Shown: one piece after another, positions 43,769-50,970 of the stretch
How the letters are laid out: each line of letters starts with the position of its first letter
Position numbering within the stretch: position 1 is the first letter of the stretch
From: Mediterranea sp. An20
GTDB taxonomy: Bacteria; Bacteroidota; Bacteroidia; Bacteroidales; Bacteroidaceae
Direction of reading: 5' to 3'
Assembly (NCBI RefSeq): GCF_002160055.1
Contig: NZ_NFJV01000011.1
Span: forward strand, 62,001-126,000
Length of the DNA: 64,000 bases
Program-made: the position numbers and the translations under genes
Notes under the pieces: model-generated
The model's database searches: none
What the model saw: the letters and a program-made list of their open reading frames with translations, nothing else
What the model was told of the DNA's origin: nothing

Positions 43769-44884
43769 TTATGGTTTATTAACAAACTGGATGCATACAG
43801 GCTGGTCTGTTTGTATGTCTTGGTTCGTGTCAGTCAGCAGACCGGTTTGTATGTCACGTTTATAAACCTGGATTATGTGGCTGTCCCGGCAGGCTACCAG
43901 CAAGTATTTTCCGTTGGGGGTGAGGTTGAAGTTTCGCGGATGAATGCCCGTCGTCTGGTAACCTACAGGTGTGAGCGTGCCGTTTTCCGGGTGAATGGCG
44001 AAGATAGCCAGTCCGTCGTTTTTAAGGCGGTTGCTGGCATAGAGGAAGCGTCCGTCGGGGCTGATGCGTATGTCGGCGCTTCCACGTGCGCCGGTTGTAT
44101 CAGCTGCCAGGGTTTGTATAGGTATGAGCTTTCCCTTATGGTAGTCGAAAGCAGTAATCTGACCGGAAAGTTCACCTATGACGTAGGCATGTTGTCCGTC
44201 CGGAGCAAAGATCAGATGGCGTGGGCCGGTGCCAGGAGTGAGCTGCACGGAAGTAGAGTCTGACGAGGGGGTAATGCTGTCTGTGAAAAGGTCGAATCTT
44301 ATCAGGCGGTCGGCGCTGAAATCTGTAGCAAACACGTAGAGACTGTCGGGTGTAAAGGCAGCACAATGTACGTGCGGGGTACTTTGCCGCACAGAGTCAG
44401 GTCCTGTTGCCTTTCCAGGGAAAAGTCCGCTCAAAGGTTCGGCAATGCCGTCATCATTCAGAGGGAATGCCGACAGATTGCCTCCGCTGTAGTTGGCTGT
44501 AAGCACTAAGCGTCCGTTAGTTGCTACATAACAAGGATCGGCACCGTATGTCAGTTGTCGGTTCAGCAGTTGCAGAGAGCCTGTTGCTGCATCAAAATCC
44601 AAGGTGCTGAGCGAGGCTGTGCTGTCATTCATTTCGTTGACGGCATAGACACGTTTTGCATCGGCCGATACCGTCAAGTAAGAAGGATTGGGCAGGATGG
44701 CAGAATCGAGCAGCAGGCTGTGTCCCGTTTCTTCATTGAACCGGAAGCTGTAGATGCCTGTGCTGTTGCCGCTGGTATAAGTACCTACCAGCAAGGTCAG
44801 TTCGCCGACATTGTTGCTTGCCTGACGGGAGGCACAGGAACCCAGGCAGAGAGCAGCCAGGATAGGAGTAAACAAGGATTTCAT
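43769..44884 (-). CDS. Lactonase-type seven-bladed beta-propeller lipoprotein (6-phosphogluconolactonase-like)
   Basis: 371 residues. The signal MKSLFTPILAALCLGSCASR has a lipobox. The propeller carries LLVGTYTSGNSTGIYSFRFN, NPSYLTVSADAKRVYAVNE, ANYSGGNLSAFPLNDDG, TPHVHCAAFTPDSLYVFATD, GTGPRHLIFAPDGQHAYVIG and SPDGRFLYASNR. This is the YbhE/lactonase family, which hydrolyses 6-phosphogluconolactone or related lactones. The lipobox places it in the periplasm or at the outer membrane, so the sugar-phosphate role is doubtful. A second in-frame ATG lies at 44890. Confidence 0.9.
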   Translation of the reverse strand: MKSLFTPILAALCLGSCASRQASNNVGELTLLVGTYTSGNSTGIYSFRFNEETGHSLLLDSAILPNPSYLTVSADAKRVYAVNEMNDSTASLSTLDFDAATGSLQLLNRQLTYGADPCYVATNGRLVLTANYSGGNLSAFPLNDDGIAEPLSGLFPGKATGPDSVRQSTPHVHCAAFTPDSLYVFATDFSADRLIRFDLFTDSITPSSDSTSVQLTPGTGPRHLIFAPDGQHAYVIGELSGQITAFDYHKGKLIPIQTLAADTTGARGSADIRISPDGRFLYASNRLKNDGLAIFAIHPENGTLTPVGYQTTGIHPRNFNLTPNGKYLLVACRDSHIIQVYKRDIQTGLLTDTNQDIQTDQPVCIQFVNKP

Positions 44885-44920
44885 AGACATGGAGTTTTCT
44901 ATTTTATTCGTTCAACTCCG

Positions 44921-44928
44921 CAAAGGTA
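44921..44928 (-). promoter_or_regulatory. Bacteroidetes -7 box (TACCTTTG) for the lactonase-type gene
   Basis: TACCTTTG on the minus strand, 36 bp before the ATG at 44884. Confidence 0.5.
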
Positions 44929-45092
44929 ATGATTTTCTGTGCAATCTTCATCATTTTCTTGAGATGCAGGCAGGTAAACTCATGTTATTGGAGTGGGAGA
45001 GTGGTATTCCTTTGTTCTTTTGTGTCAGGCAGGCATGAAAAGTGGCAAAGAAGCAAAGAATGTGTTGGAATCAGGTATAAAAATACTTAAAA

Positions 45093-45124
45093 TTAGGAGA
45101 ATTCAGAAAAATGTATTACCTTTG
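45093..45124 (+). promoter_or_regulatory. Promoter of ssrA
   Basis: TACCTTTG at 45117-45124 with TTAG at 45093, 20 bp upstream. Mature tmRNA begins 43 nt after the box. Confidence 0.6.
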
Positions 45125-45166
45125 TCCACCAAATCATATATCGTCTGTTGTTGACGATTCCATCAA

Positions 45167-45562
45167 GGGGTTGACTGGATTTGACAGCGGGCAGAAATGG
45201 TAGGTAAGCATGCAGTGCTTCGTTGGCTGGCACTTAAATCTCAGTCCTCAAAAATTTATCTGGCGAAAACAACTACGCTCTCGCTGCGTAATCGAAGTAT
45301 AGTAGATTAGAGCTTAATTCCGGCACCAGGTGCTGGAACGAGACATCACTCGGAAGCTGTTGCTCCGAAGCATTCCGGCAGAGTGGTGCAGTCATATCGG
45401 AGATAGTCGGCGTCGGCCTTGCGGCGCAGATGAAGTTTTAGAGGATAAGGTTACGGTTGATGGCTTTGGTTCTGCCGTAGCACGAAAATTTAGGCAAAGA
45501 TAAGCATGTAGAAAGCTTATGATTTCCTCGTTTGGACGAGGGTTCGACTCCCTCCAGCTCCA
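45167..45562 (+). ncRNA. ssrA: Transfer-messenger RNA (tmRNA)
   Basis: The 5' end GGGGTTGACTGGATTTGACA and 3' end GGTTCGACTCCCTCCAGCTCC form the tRNA-like half: GGGGTTG pairs with CAGCTCC, and the T-loop GGTTCGACTCC is present. The tag reading frame at 45262-45291 encodes GENNYALAA and a TAA stop, the known Bacteroides tag. The terminal CCA is not encoded. tmRNA rescues stalled ribosomes with SmpB. A strong terminator follows. Downstream mobile DNA suggests this gene has been an integration site. Confidence 0.97.
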
Positions 45563-45573
45563 CATAATGAATT

Positions 45574-45601
45574 AAAATCCGCTGAAAATCAGCGGATTTT
45601 T
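45574..45601 (+). terminator. Rho-independent terminator of ssrA
   Basis: AAAATCCGCTGA-aaa-TCAGCGGATTTTT is a perfect stem just after the tmRNA 3' end. Confidence 0.9.
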
Positions 45602-45750
45602 CTTTTAAGTCTCTTCGTATTCCCCTTTTTATTCCCCCTTTCTTTTATGCTCATTTAACGGGCTTGCCTTAATAATTGTAAACCCTCACCTTTTTTATTT
45701 CCGTCCCTAATCCCCCGAAAGCCCTATCTATGAAGGAAAAGGAACAGTGA

Positions 45751-45795
45751 AGAGCTGAGTCAGAGCGAGGAGTTCTGATAACGGCTCTTTTTTTG
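45751..45795 (+). terminator. Terminator-like hairpin with T-run
   Basis: AGAGC (45751-45755) pairs with GCTCT (45784-45788). An inner TCAGA/TCTGA stem lies between, and a T-run to 45794 follows. No plus-strand gene feeds it, so it may be a leftover of an inserted element. Confidence 0.45.
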
Positions 45796-45800
45796 TTTTC

Positions 45801-46028
45801 TCATTCATCTATACATCGCAGTTTCTCCTGATTCTTCTTATCATACGCTTCCCCCCTTGGCAGCAGATATTCAAACATCACCACATCGTTTTCAATATGG
45901 ACATGTAAAGTAAAGAATGCCTGGTAATTGCCGATGCGTATGCGATAAACAAAATCATAGCCAGCCAGTTTCTTGCCGGATAATTTCCTGACTGCTTTCA
46001 CAAACGTCTTAGAATATTCTACCTTCAT
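45801..46028 (-). CDS. RelE-type toxin with 25-codon internal deletion (copy 1)
   Basis: 75 residues: MKVEYSKTFVKAVRKLSGKK, then LAGYDFVYRIRIGNYQAFFT, HIENDVVMFEYLLPRGEAYD. This is RelE-like (N-terminal helix, basic IRIG strand, FEYLLPRGEAYDKK end). Compared with the fragment at 48475-48624 it lacks exactly 75 bp (25 codons) between the KLSGK and KLVGYDF segments. The intact family length would be near 100 residues. The deletion keeps the frame, so a protein can be made, but its second helix is gone and activity is doubtful. It overlaps its antitoxin by 4 bp (ATGA). Confidence 0.75.
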   Translation of the reverse strand: MKVEYSKTFVKAVRKLSGKKLAGYDFVYRIRIGNYQAFFTLHVHIENDVVMFEYLLPRGEAYDKKNQEKLRCIDE

Positions 46029-46294
46029 TTCCTTTCAATGCCCAGCCAGTTCTCAAAATCCCGTTTTTCTTTTTCCCCTGCCCTGACATGGCCATCTGGT
46101 TCATTTCTTGAAAGCCACTGATATGCCTCATTATTATCCATACCAGCTACCATGTCCTCCACATCTTTTGCAAGAAGTCCTTCAATATACTTTTTCAAGT
46201 TGGTGCCTTGCATGGCAACTTTGACTGACAGATACCGAAAAATATCTTCAGGGATGTCTATGACTTTTCTCCGGGAAGTTGATGCGGATGGCAT
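46025..46294 (-). CDS. Antitoxin partner, RHH-like
   Basis: 89 residues: RRKVIDIPEDIFRYLSVKVA, MQGTNLKKYIEGLLAKDVED, then NEAYQWLSRNEPDGHVRAGE and KEKRDFENWLGIERK. The N-terminal strand-helix-helix (VIDIPEDIFRYLSVKAxxxG) resembles ribbon-helix-helix DNA-binding antitoxins. The first 8 or so residues come from DNA shared with the end of the prophage gene on the same strand, so the native start may have been replaced at the junction. The C-terminal ENWLGIERK is duplicated at 48631-48657. Confidence 0.65.
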   Translation of the reverse strand: MPSASTSRRKVIDIPEDIFRYLSVKVAMQGTNLKKYIEGLLAKDVEDMVAGMDNNEAYQWLSRNEPDGHVRAGEKEKRDFENWLGIERK

Positions 46295-46964
46295 CGTTCA
46301 CCGCCTCCAGCGCGATGTCCTCGGCAATCTGCGTGTCCGCCCCGTAGAAGATTTTCAGCGCGTAGAGCATCTGGCTGCCGTTGTCGCTCTTGCCGTCGAT
46401 TATGATGTTGGCCAGGGCAGGGCTGAGACCGAAGCCGCTGGTGATCGAACTGTTCGCGATGCGGGAAATCTTGGCCTGCGCCTCGATGTACTTGTCGATG
46501 TTCATCTCGATGGGTTCAATCTTCCACGACTGGGCATGGCCGTAATCGTCCGTGAAGTCCACGCAGCTGAAGAACTTGCCCGCGTTGTTCTTGCCCGCCA
46601 TCACGTCTGCAATCTGCTGCGTCAGCCGGTCCTTCAGCCTGTCTATCTCCTTTTTCACCTGCTCTTCCGTCCAGTCCGGGTGCACCTCCAGCACCTGTTT
46701 CCGGATGTCTTTCCAGTATTGGCTCGGCGCATGGACCACGTAGGCCGCGGCAATCATGTTATCGTTCAGGTCGCGGATGGCGTGCGGCAGGTTGTTGTCC
46801 TTGCCCCAGGGCACCACCCGTTCACCGGCCACGCTCACCGGGTCATCGTCCCAGTTCCGCCCGCCGAGGTCGAACAGTTGCGACATCGAGCTGCTCCAGT
46901 CCATGTGCAGGGCATACTGGCCTGCGGCAGTGTCTACGAAGCTGAATTTTCCTATCTTTTTCAT
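46248..46964 (-). pseudogene. Prophage portal-like protein, probably internally deleted
   Basis: 238 residues starting MKKIGKFSFVDTAAGQYALH, with DLGGRNWDDDPVSVAGERVV and PWGKDNNLPHAIRDLNDN. The text then jumps to IAAAYVVHAPSQYWKDIRKQ and later GFGLSPALANIIIDGKSDNG and ALKIFYGADTQIAEDIALEA. The start and the end resemble the two ends of a phage portal-like protein of Bacteroides prophages, which are usually about twice this length. The C-terminus runs into the antitoxin gene (INFPEKSHRHP). I infer an in-frame internal deletion plus a truncated end. Family assignment is from memory and moderate. Confidence 0.5.
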
Positions 46965-47534
46965 TTATCGGTTGATTAATATGTGTGAGGTGTTGATGAA
47001 GAGGTCGCCGCAATAGTCAATCACAATCTGCTGCAACGTCTCGATATGGTTCTCGATGACCGGGTCGAACCACGGTTGGGGTTTGCGGATCATGTCCCGG
47101 TTGTGCTGCTTGGTCACCACTACCGTACCGTCTTCACGGTTGTAGCCGCGTCCCACGCCGAGGTGGACATACAATCCTGCTTCCTCGAAAGAAAATCCGA
47201 TGGAAGTGATTTCCTGTCCGGCCTGCGGTGTCCTGCCCCAGTGGCGGTAGTTCGTCTTGAGCGAGGCGGACAGCGTGTTGTCCTCGGCAATATGGTCGGC
47301 GATGCTGTATTGCAAGGCATCGTTCACCTTCGTCCCCCAGGCACGCACCCGGTGGTTGAAGGTAGCCACCGCCTTCCGGTCCTGCTGGCGTTCCCATTGT
47401 TGCGTGATGCCGGTGTCCCCCTCGATATATACCTCGATGGGATACCCCTCGCCCTTGCGGCTGCGGTTCCTATTGCCGTACCCGGCCATCCGTTCTGCAT
47501 GTGCTCCCATATTCCTGTTATTTGCTTGTCGCAA
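46965..47534 (-). CDS. Prophage head-tail/tail-completion-like protein
   Basis: 189 residues. Seen are VYIEGDTGITQQWERQQDRK, RVRAWGTKVNDALQYSIADH, GFSFEEAGLYVHLGVGRGYN and RKPQPWFDPVIENHIETLQQ. The end resembles HK97-gp10-type or minor tail proteins, in which a short basic P-W-F motif precedes a long helix. It ends immediately before the portal-like gene on the same strand. No other structural phage genes were found, so this is a remnant of a larger prophage. Confidence 0.5.
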   Translation of the reverse strand: MRQANNRNMGAHAERMAGYGNRNRSRKGEGYPIEVYIEGDTGITQQWERQQDRKAVATFNHRVRAWGTKVNDALQYSIADHIAEDNTLSASLKTNYRHWGRTPQAGQEITSIGFSFEEAGLYVHLGVGRGYNREDGTVVVTKQHNRDMIRKPQPWFDPVIENHIETLQQIVIDYCGDLFINTSHILINR

Positions 47535-47644
47535 AGGTAGAAGTCAGCCGTTGCCGGGAAAAGGACACAAAAAAAAACCGGGCACCCCGAAAGGTGTCCG
47601 GCAGGATGGGTAGAAAAGCTGTCAAACAATAACTACACCATTCT

Positions 47645-48067
47645 TTATAATTCCACTGCCACCAGCTCACGTCCTATCTGGTGCAGCGTGTCTTGAATAA
47701 GTTTGCGCCTTTCGGGCGAGGGGTTCTTGGTGCCTTTGATGTAACTGGCCAGCAGGCTCTGCTGGATGCCCATCCGGCGCGCCACGGCAGAGATGTTCAG
47801 TTCCGGGTGCGACAGGAAAGCATCCTGGATGCCGGATTGCACCTGTTTCGTTTCATCGTAGTAGAAGCTCTCATAACTCATGTCTTCGTCAATGGCGTCC
47901 CAGAGGATGCCATATTCCCACAACTCATAAGCCTGCCGCTGCTCATCGGTGGCTGTCAGCAGACGTGGATAGAATTTCAGCGACTGGAACAGGGTTTCTC
48001 CCTTGTCTGTGGTCACATAGATGCGACCGTCTGCGAACCATAGTTTCTTAATTTTCATTTCATTCAT
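47645..48067 (-). CDS. DUF2442 plus XRE-type helix-turn-helix protein
   Basis: 140 residues. The first half (MNEMKIKKLWFADGRIYVTT, GETLFQSLKFYPRLLTATDE) is DUF2442. The second half (LNISAVARRMGIQQSLLASY, KGTKNPSPERRKLIQDTLHQ) is an XRE/HipB-type DNA-binding helix-turn-helix. This pair is usually found beside DUF4160, as here, and is thought to be a toxin-antitoxin-like module. The ATG at 48067 follows a purine-rich GGAGGA site. The start is 43 bp downstream of the DUF4160 stop. Confidence 0.85.
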   Translation of the reverse strand: MNEMKIKKLWFADGRIYVTTDKGETLFQSLKFYPRLLTATDEQRQAYELWEYGILWDAIDEDMSYESFYYDETKQVQSGIQDAFLSHPELNISAVARRMGIQQSLLASYIKGTKNPSPERRKLIQDTLHQIGRELVAVEL

Positions 48068-48110
48068 AGTGTCCTCCTTTCGCTCCTGATATTGGGTAAA
48101 AGGGGAGTCC

Positions 48111-48347
48111 TTAAAACTCCCCGTGGATTCTTTTCCAAGCCTCCCGGATGTTTTCCAGATTCTCTTCCAGCACATACTCAGCCAATTTCTGTTCCTTGGG
48201 CTTCAGCGTGCTTTCCACGCACTCCACTTTGTCTTTGATGATGAATTTGGCCGCCCCGTTGCTGCTCTTCACATGGCAGTGCGGTGGCTGGCGGTCTGCC
48301 GTGAAGATGATGAATTTCAATCCGAATAAATCTAATACTGTAGGCAT
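48111..48347 (-). CDS. DUF4160 protein
   Basis: 78 residues: MPTVLDLFGLKFIIFTADRQ, PPHCHVKSSNGAAKFIIKDK, VECVESTLKPKEQKLAEYVL, then ENIREAWKRIHGEF. The PPHCHV motif and size are the DUF4160 signature. It is the first gene of the pair with the DUF2442/XRE gene. The promoter at 48373-48403 fixes the start at 48347, since longer in-frame extensions pass upstream of the box. Confidence 0.9.
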   Translation of the reverse strand: MPTVLDLFGLKFIIFTADRQPPHCHVKSSNGAAKFIIKDKVECVESTLKPKEQKLAEYVLEENLENIREAWKRIHGEF

Positions 48348-48372
48348 ATCGTAATGTTTTCTGATTACGGTA

Positions 48373-48403
48373 CAAAGATAGCATATATTTTTATATTCTA
48401 CAA
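48373..48403 (-). promoter_or_regulatory. Promoter of the DUF4160-DUF2442 pair
   Basis: TATCTTTG on the minus strand at 48373-48380, with TTG 20 bp upstream at 48401-48403. Confidence 0.65.
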
Positions 48404-48431
48404 GGGAAAAGGATATTATTTTATATCCTAA

Positions 48432-48469
48432 CGAAAATCCCCGACCATCCATCACGGACAGCCGGGGCA
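48432..48469 (-). terminator. Hairpin with CCCCG/CGGGG arms
   Basis: CCCCG near 48436 pairs with CGGGG near 48465. On the minus strand GGGG is followed by ATTTT, so it could end transcripts coming from the toxin fragment side. Confidence 0.4.
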
Positions 48470-48474
48470 AAAAA

Positions 48475-48657
48475 ATCATAGCCAACCAGTTTCTTACAAT
48501 CGGTTATTTCATCAATATATCGAGCTTCTATGACTTCCTGTATGGCATTTCTAACGGAATCAAGCATTTTGCCAGATAATTTCCTGACTGCTTTCACAAA
48601 CGCCTTAGAATATTCTACCTTTATTTCCTTTCAATGCCCAGCCAGTTCTCAAAATTT
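48475..48657 (-). pseudogene. Broken second copy of the RelE toxin and antitoxin tail (copy 2)
   Basis: On the minus strand the antitoxin end FENWLGIERK is followed by a toxin start in which the ATG has become ATA (48622-48624). The reading then continues KVEYSKAFVKAVRKLSGK, MLDSVRNAIQEVIEARYIDE, ITDCKKLVGYDF and then leaves homology. It keeps the middle segment missing from copy 1 but lacks the whole C-terminal half. It is about 90% alike over the shared parts by eye. Both copies are damaged in complementary ways. Confidence 0.75.
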
Positions 48658-48741
48658 AATAGCAGTATCCATAACGTCATTTTTTAGATTCACAAAGATA
48701 TATTTTCCCTCTACCATCCCCTGAAAGCCTTATTAATGAGA

Positions 48742-48850
48742 ATAAGTAATCAATCAATTTAGTTTATATCAGACGCAGAGATACAAAGTACCGTAACTTT
48801 CTGTCGGAAAATGATGAGAGGAGGACACGGAGTCCGCGGTTTCGCTACAC
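48742..48850 (-). repeat. Left arm of a 105-bp inverted repeat (copy 2 of the TCTGTGTTT element)
   Basis: The minus strand reads CCGACAGAAAGTTACGGTAC, TTTGTATCTCTGCG and GATATAAACTAA. The plus-strand continuation GGACACGGAGTCCGCGGTTTCGC matches the reverse of 49677-49715. Together with 49677-49785 it brackets the IS110 remnant. No gene was seen in 48658-49274. Confidence 0.7.
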
Positions 48851-48961
48851 ACGAAAGCGGGGAATAACTCTGTGACTCTATGGAGATATGTTTAACGAAA
48901 AACAAAAGCTCTGCGTCTCTGTGTTCCACCAAGTAAGAACACTGCTCTTCACCAAAGTCAG

Positions 48962-49023
48962 AGTTACGCCGCTAAAATGCCATTTTACGCTGCTAAAGTG
49001 CCATTTTACGCTGCCCGGATGCA
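48962..49023 (-). repeat. 21-bp tandem repeat, family 2 (2 units plus partial)
   Basis: On the plus strand, units 48962-48982 (GAGTTACGCCGCTAAAATGCC, 21 bp) and 48983-49003 are followed by a partial unit. The reverse complement matches the array at 25900-25983 (ATTTTAGCGGCGTAA). Confidence 0.75.
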
Positions 49024-49193
49024 GGTCGGCATTTCTCCGGCGGCTGGCAGCGTAGTTTCCAATCCCGGTAGAAAGAAGGCAGTGCTTTCTGTTTTTTCGG
49101 ATGATTCAGATGTTCGTTCGCGGTGTATGATGTCGCGTTCATGCCTTTGCATCCGATGTTTCACACTCCCCATACTGATTTTCCTGTTCCTCC

Positions 49194-49280
49194 CTTCACG
49201 CCTTCACGCCATTTTAATTGACTGTATGTCTGCGTGTTATTGTGAAATATAGTACCTTCACGCATCCTTCACAGCTTTCA
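49194..49280 (+). repeat. CCTTCAC-type element, third copy
   Basis: CTTCACGCCTTCACGCC, then GTGAAATATA, then CCTTCACGCATCCTTCAC and CTTTCA. The same order occurs at 54401-54483 and, inverted, at 54618-54703. Confidence 0.6.
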
Positions 49281-49648
49281 TTTGCAGTTGGTGCAACCTC
49301 GCGCCCAGAGACAAGATTTCCGGCGGGAAGAAGCTGTCCAGCAAGATGCCCAGGAGGGTGAACCGGGTGGGGCTGATATTGCGTAACTGCGCCATGACGC
49401 TGGCCCAACACAAAGGCGTGTTTGGGCAGTTCTACCGCAGAATGAAATCACGGGGAGGGGGCAAGTACGCCGTATGTGCCACGGCGCACAAATTGGCCAA
49501 AATCATTTATACTATGGTGAGGAACAAGAGCAATTACGAAGCATCGAAAGTTAGCATCTCCGATGAAAAATGGCTGGAACGAAGAAAGCTGTGGCTCACG
49601 AAAGAACTTGCAAAAGTCGACTATAAACTGACTGCTACAATCGGCTAA
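49275..49648 (+). mobile_element. IS110-family transposase remnant (3' end)
   Basis: The frame reads SWCNLAPRDKISGGKKLSSK, MPRRVNRVGLILRNCAMTLA, YRRMKSRGGGKYAVCATAHK, LAKIIYTMVRNK, then SISDEKWLERRKLWLTKELA. This is the C-terminal part of an IS110/IS116/IS902 transposase (Transposase_20 region). The N-terminal DEDD catalytic part is absent: upstream DNA is the CCTTCAC element. It is therefore a non-functional fragment. Confidence 0.8.
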
Positions 49649-49676
49649 ATCTCTTGAGATTGTCATTTGAGTCCTA

Positions 49677-49785
49677 TAGTAGGTTGCCGGCGAAGTTGCG
49701 GACTCTGTGCCCTCCCGTCATTTTTTCCGACAGACAGTTACAGAATTTTGTGTCTCTGTGTTTGATATAAACTAATTCTGATTAA
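49677..49785 (+). repeat. Right arm of the 105-bp inverted repeat (copy 3)
   Basis: Plus strand: GGCGAAGTTGCGGACTCTGT, TTTTTTCCGACAGACAGTTA, TTTTGTGTCTCTGTGTTTGA. It is inverted relative to 48742-48850 and in the same orientation as 352-425. Confidence 0.7.
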
Positions 49786-49829
49786 GTAGCCGTTCATAAT
49801 TAGTTTATACTATAATGGAGAATGGGATG

Positions 49830-49946
49830 TCTGTCATTCTGAGCGAAGCCCGTAGGGCGTAGTCGAAGAATCTCATTACATGCACTATCCAAGGGAATCG
49901 TGTCTTTCGGGAGATGTTTCGACTTCGCTGCGCTCAACAAGACAGA
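49830..49946. repeat. Palindromic dispersed repeat (CTGTCATTCTGAGCG type)
   Basis: Left arm TCTGTCATTCTGAGCGAAG ... TCGAAGAATCTC and right arm GAGATGTTTCGACTTCGCTG ... GCTCAACAAGACAGA are inverted copies around a 35-bp centre. It fills the gap downstream of the transporter genes and could fold into a long hairpin. It resembles REP/MITE-like repeats common in many bacteria. Confidence 0.65.
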
Positions 49947-49983
49947 TACACGTCATATAAACTAAATATCAATAACTACTTAC

Positions 49984-50964
49984 TTACTCCCCTGCATTTT
50001 GCAACAGTCTCTGCAGCAGACTGCGTTCTTGGGTAATGATGTCAGCCGTCCCGGTCATCATTTTCATCACCGGCAATTCTTTCCTGTAGTGGGTCATCAG
50101 CCCCTTGGGAAGCTCTATCTCTACCACAAAATTGCCTTCTTCGTCGGGGACAGGCGAAATGGAAGCCACCCTGCCTTCCAGGAAACCGAATTCCTGCTCT
50201 GAGAAACCTTCTATCCGGATGACTGCACGCTGCCCCACACGCACCTTGCCGGCACCCTGCATGGGCAGCAAAGCCTTGCCTACAGGCTCCGAAGCTCCCG
50301 GAGGTATCACGACAAACATCGTTTCGCCCTGTTCCACCGGCAAGTTCTCTTTCCATAACTGCATGAAAGCCACTGTCCCGTCTGTGGGGGCAGACAGCAG
50401 GTAGTTGCTTTTCCATTCGCTCAGAGAGGTATTCAGCAATGCCACGGCATTCAGCAGTTCCGTTTCGTATGCCCGCCCCTCCTGCATGTGTTGCAGATAG
50501 TTGCTCCAAGCCAGCAGGCAAGACGAATACGCCGACTGCACATCGCCCAGACGGGGCATATAGCGGGTAAACAACACATCGACCTGTTCAGACCTCGCCC
50601 CCTGCCGTTCCCAGGCTTCCATCCGCTCACACAGATAGAGAATGTCTTCCGTCTGTGCCGTATTGGCCAGCACCGCCAGATAATCGCCCGCCCGCACTTC
50701 CTGCCCGTTGGACACATAAAGCCGTTCCAACCGCCCTCCCGCCTTGGCGGGCACATAGGCAGGAGGATTCTGCGAGGTCAGGGTAAACTCGGTGGTCACT
50801 TTGTCCGGATAACTGAACAGGGCACTCCCGCCCAACAGTAACAGCACGATAACCAGCAAGACCGTGATGCCATAACGCTGGATGGCAGGCGGTATCTGTC
50901 CCATCACATCCTGCACTTCCTCGCTGCGCAGTTCGATGTCCTTGTATTTATTTTCTTCGTCCAT
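49984..50964 (-). CDS. HlyD-type membrane fusion protein of the peptide exporter
   Basis: 326 residues. One N-terminal membrane helix (YGITVLLVIVLLLLGGSALF) is followed by PPAYVPAKAGGRLERLYVSN and GQEVRAGDYLAVLANTAQTE (biotinyl-lipoyl-like half). Helical hairpins and a second lipoyl-like half (YLLSAPTDGTVAFMQLWKEN) then appear, ending in a beta-barrel (GKVRVGQRAVIRIEGFSEQE). It bridges the inner-membrane ABC transporter, 6 bp upstream on the same strand, to an outer-membrane channel not present in the window. Confidence 0.92.
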   Translation of the reverse strand: MDEENKYKDIELRSEEVQDVMGQIPPAIQRYGITVLLVIVLLLLGGSALFSYPDKVTTEFTLTSQNPPAYVPAKAGGRLERLYVSNGQEVRAGDYLAVLANTAQTEDILYLCERMEAWERQGARSEQVDVLFTRYMPRLGDVQSAYSSCLLAWSNYLQHMQEGRAYETELLNAVALLNTSLSEWKSNYLLSAPTDGTVAFMQLWKENLPVEQGETMFVVIPPGASEPVGKALLPMQGAGKVRVGQRAVIRIEGFSEQEFGFLEGRVASISPVPDEEGNFVVEIELPKGLMTHYRKELPVMKMMTGTADIITQERSLLQRLLQNAGE

Positions 50965-50970
50965 ATATTG

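Noticed and set aside
45541..49983. Second attachment copy of the ssrA 3' end
   Set aside because: I looked for the GGTTCGACTCCCTCCAGCTCC end downstream and found no second copy in the window.
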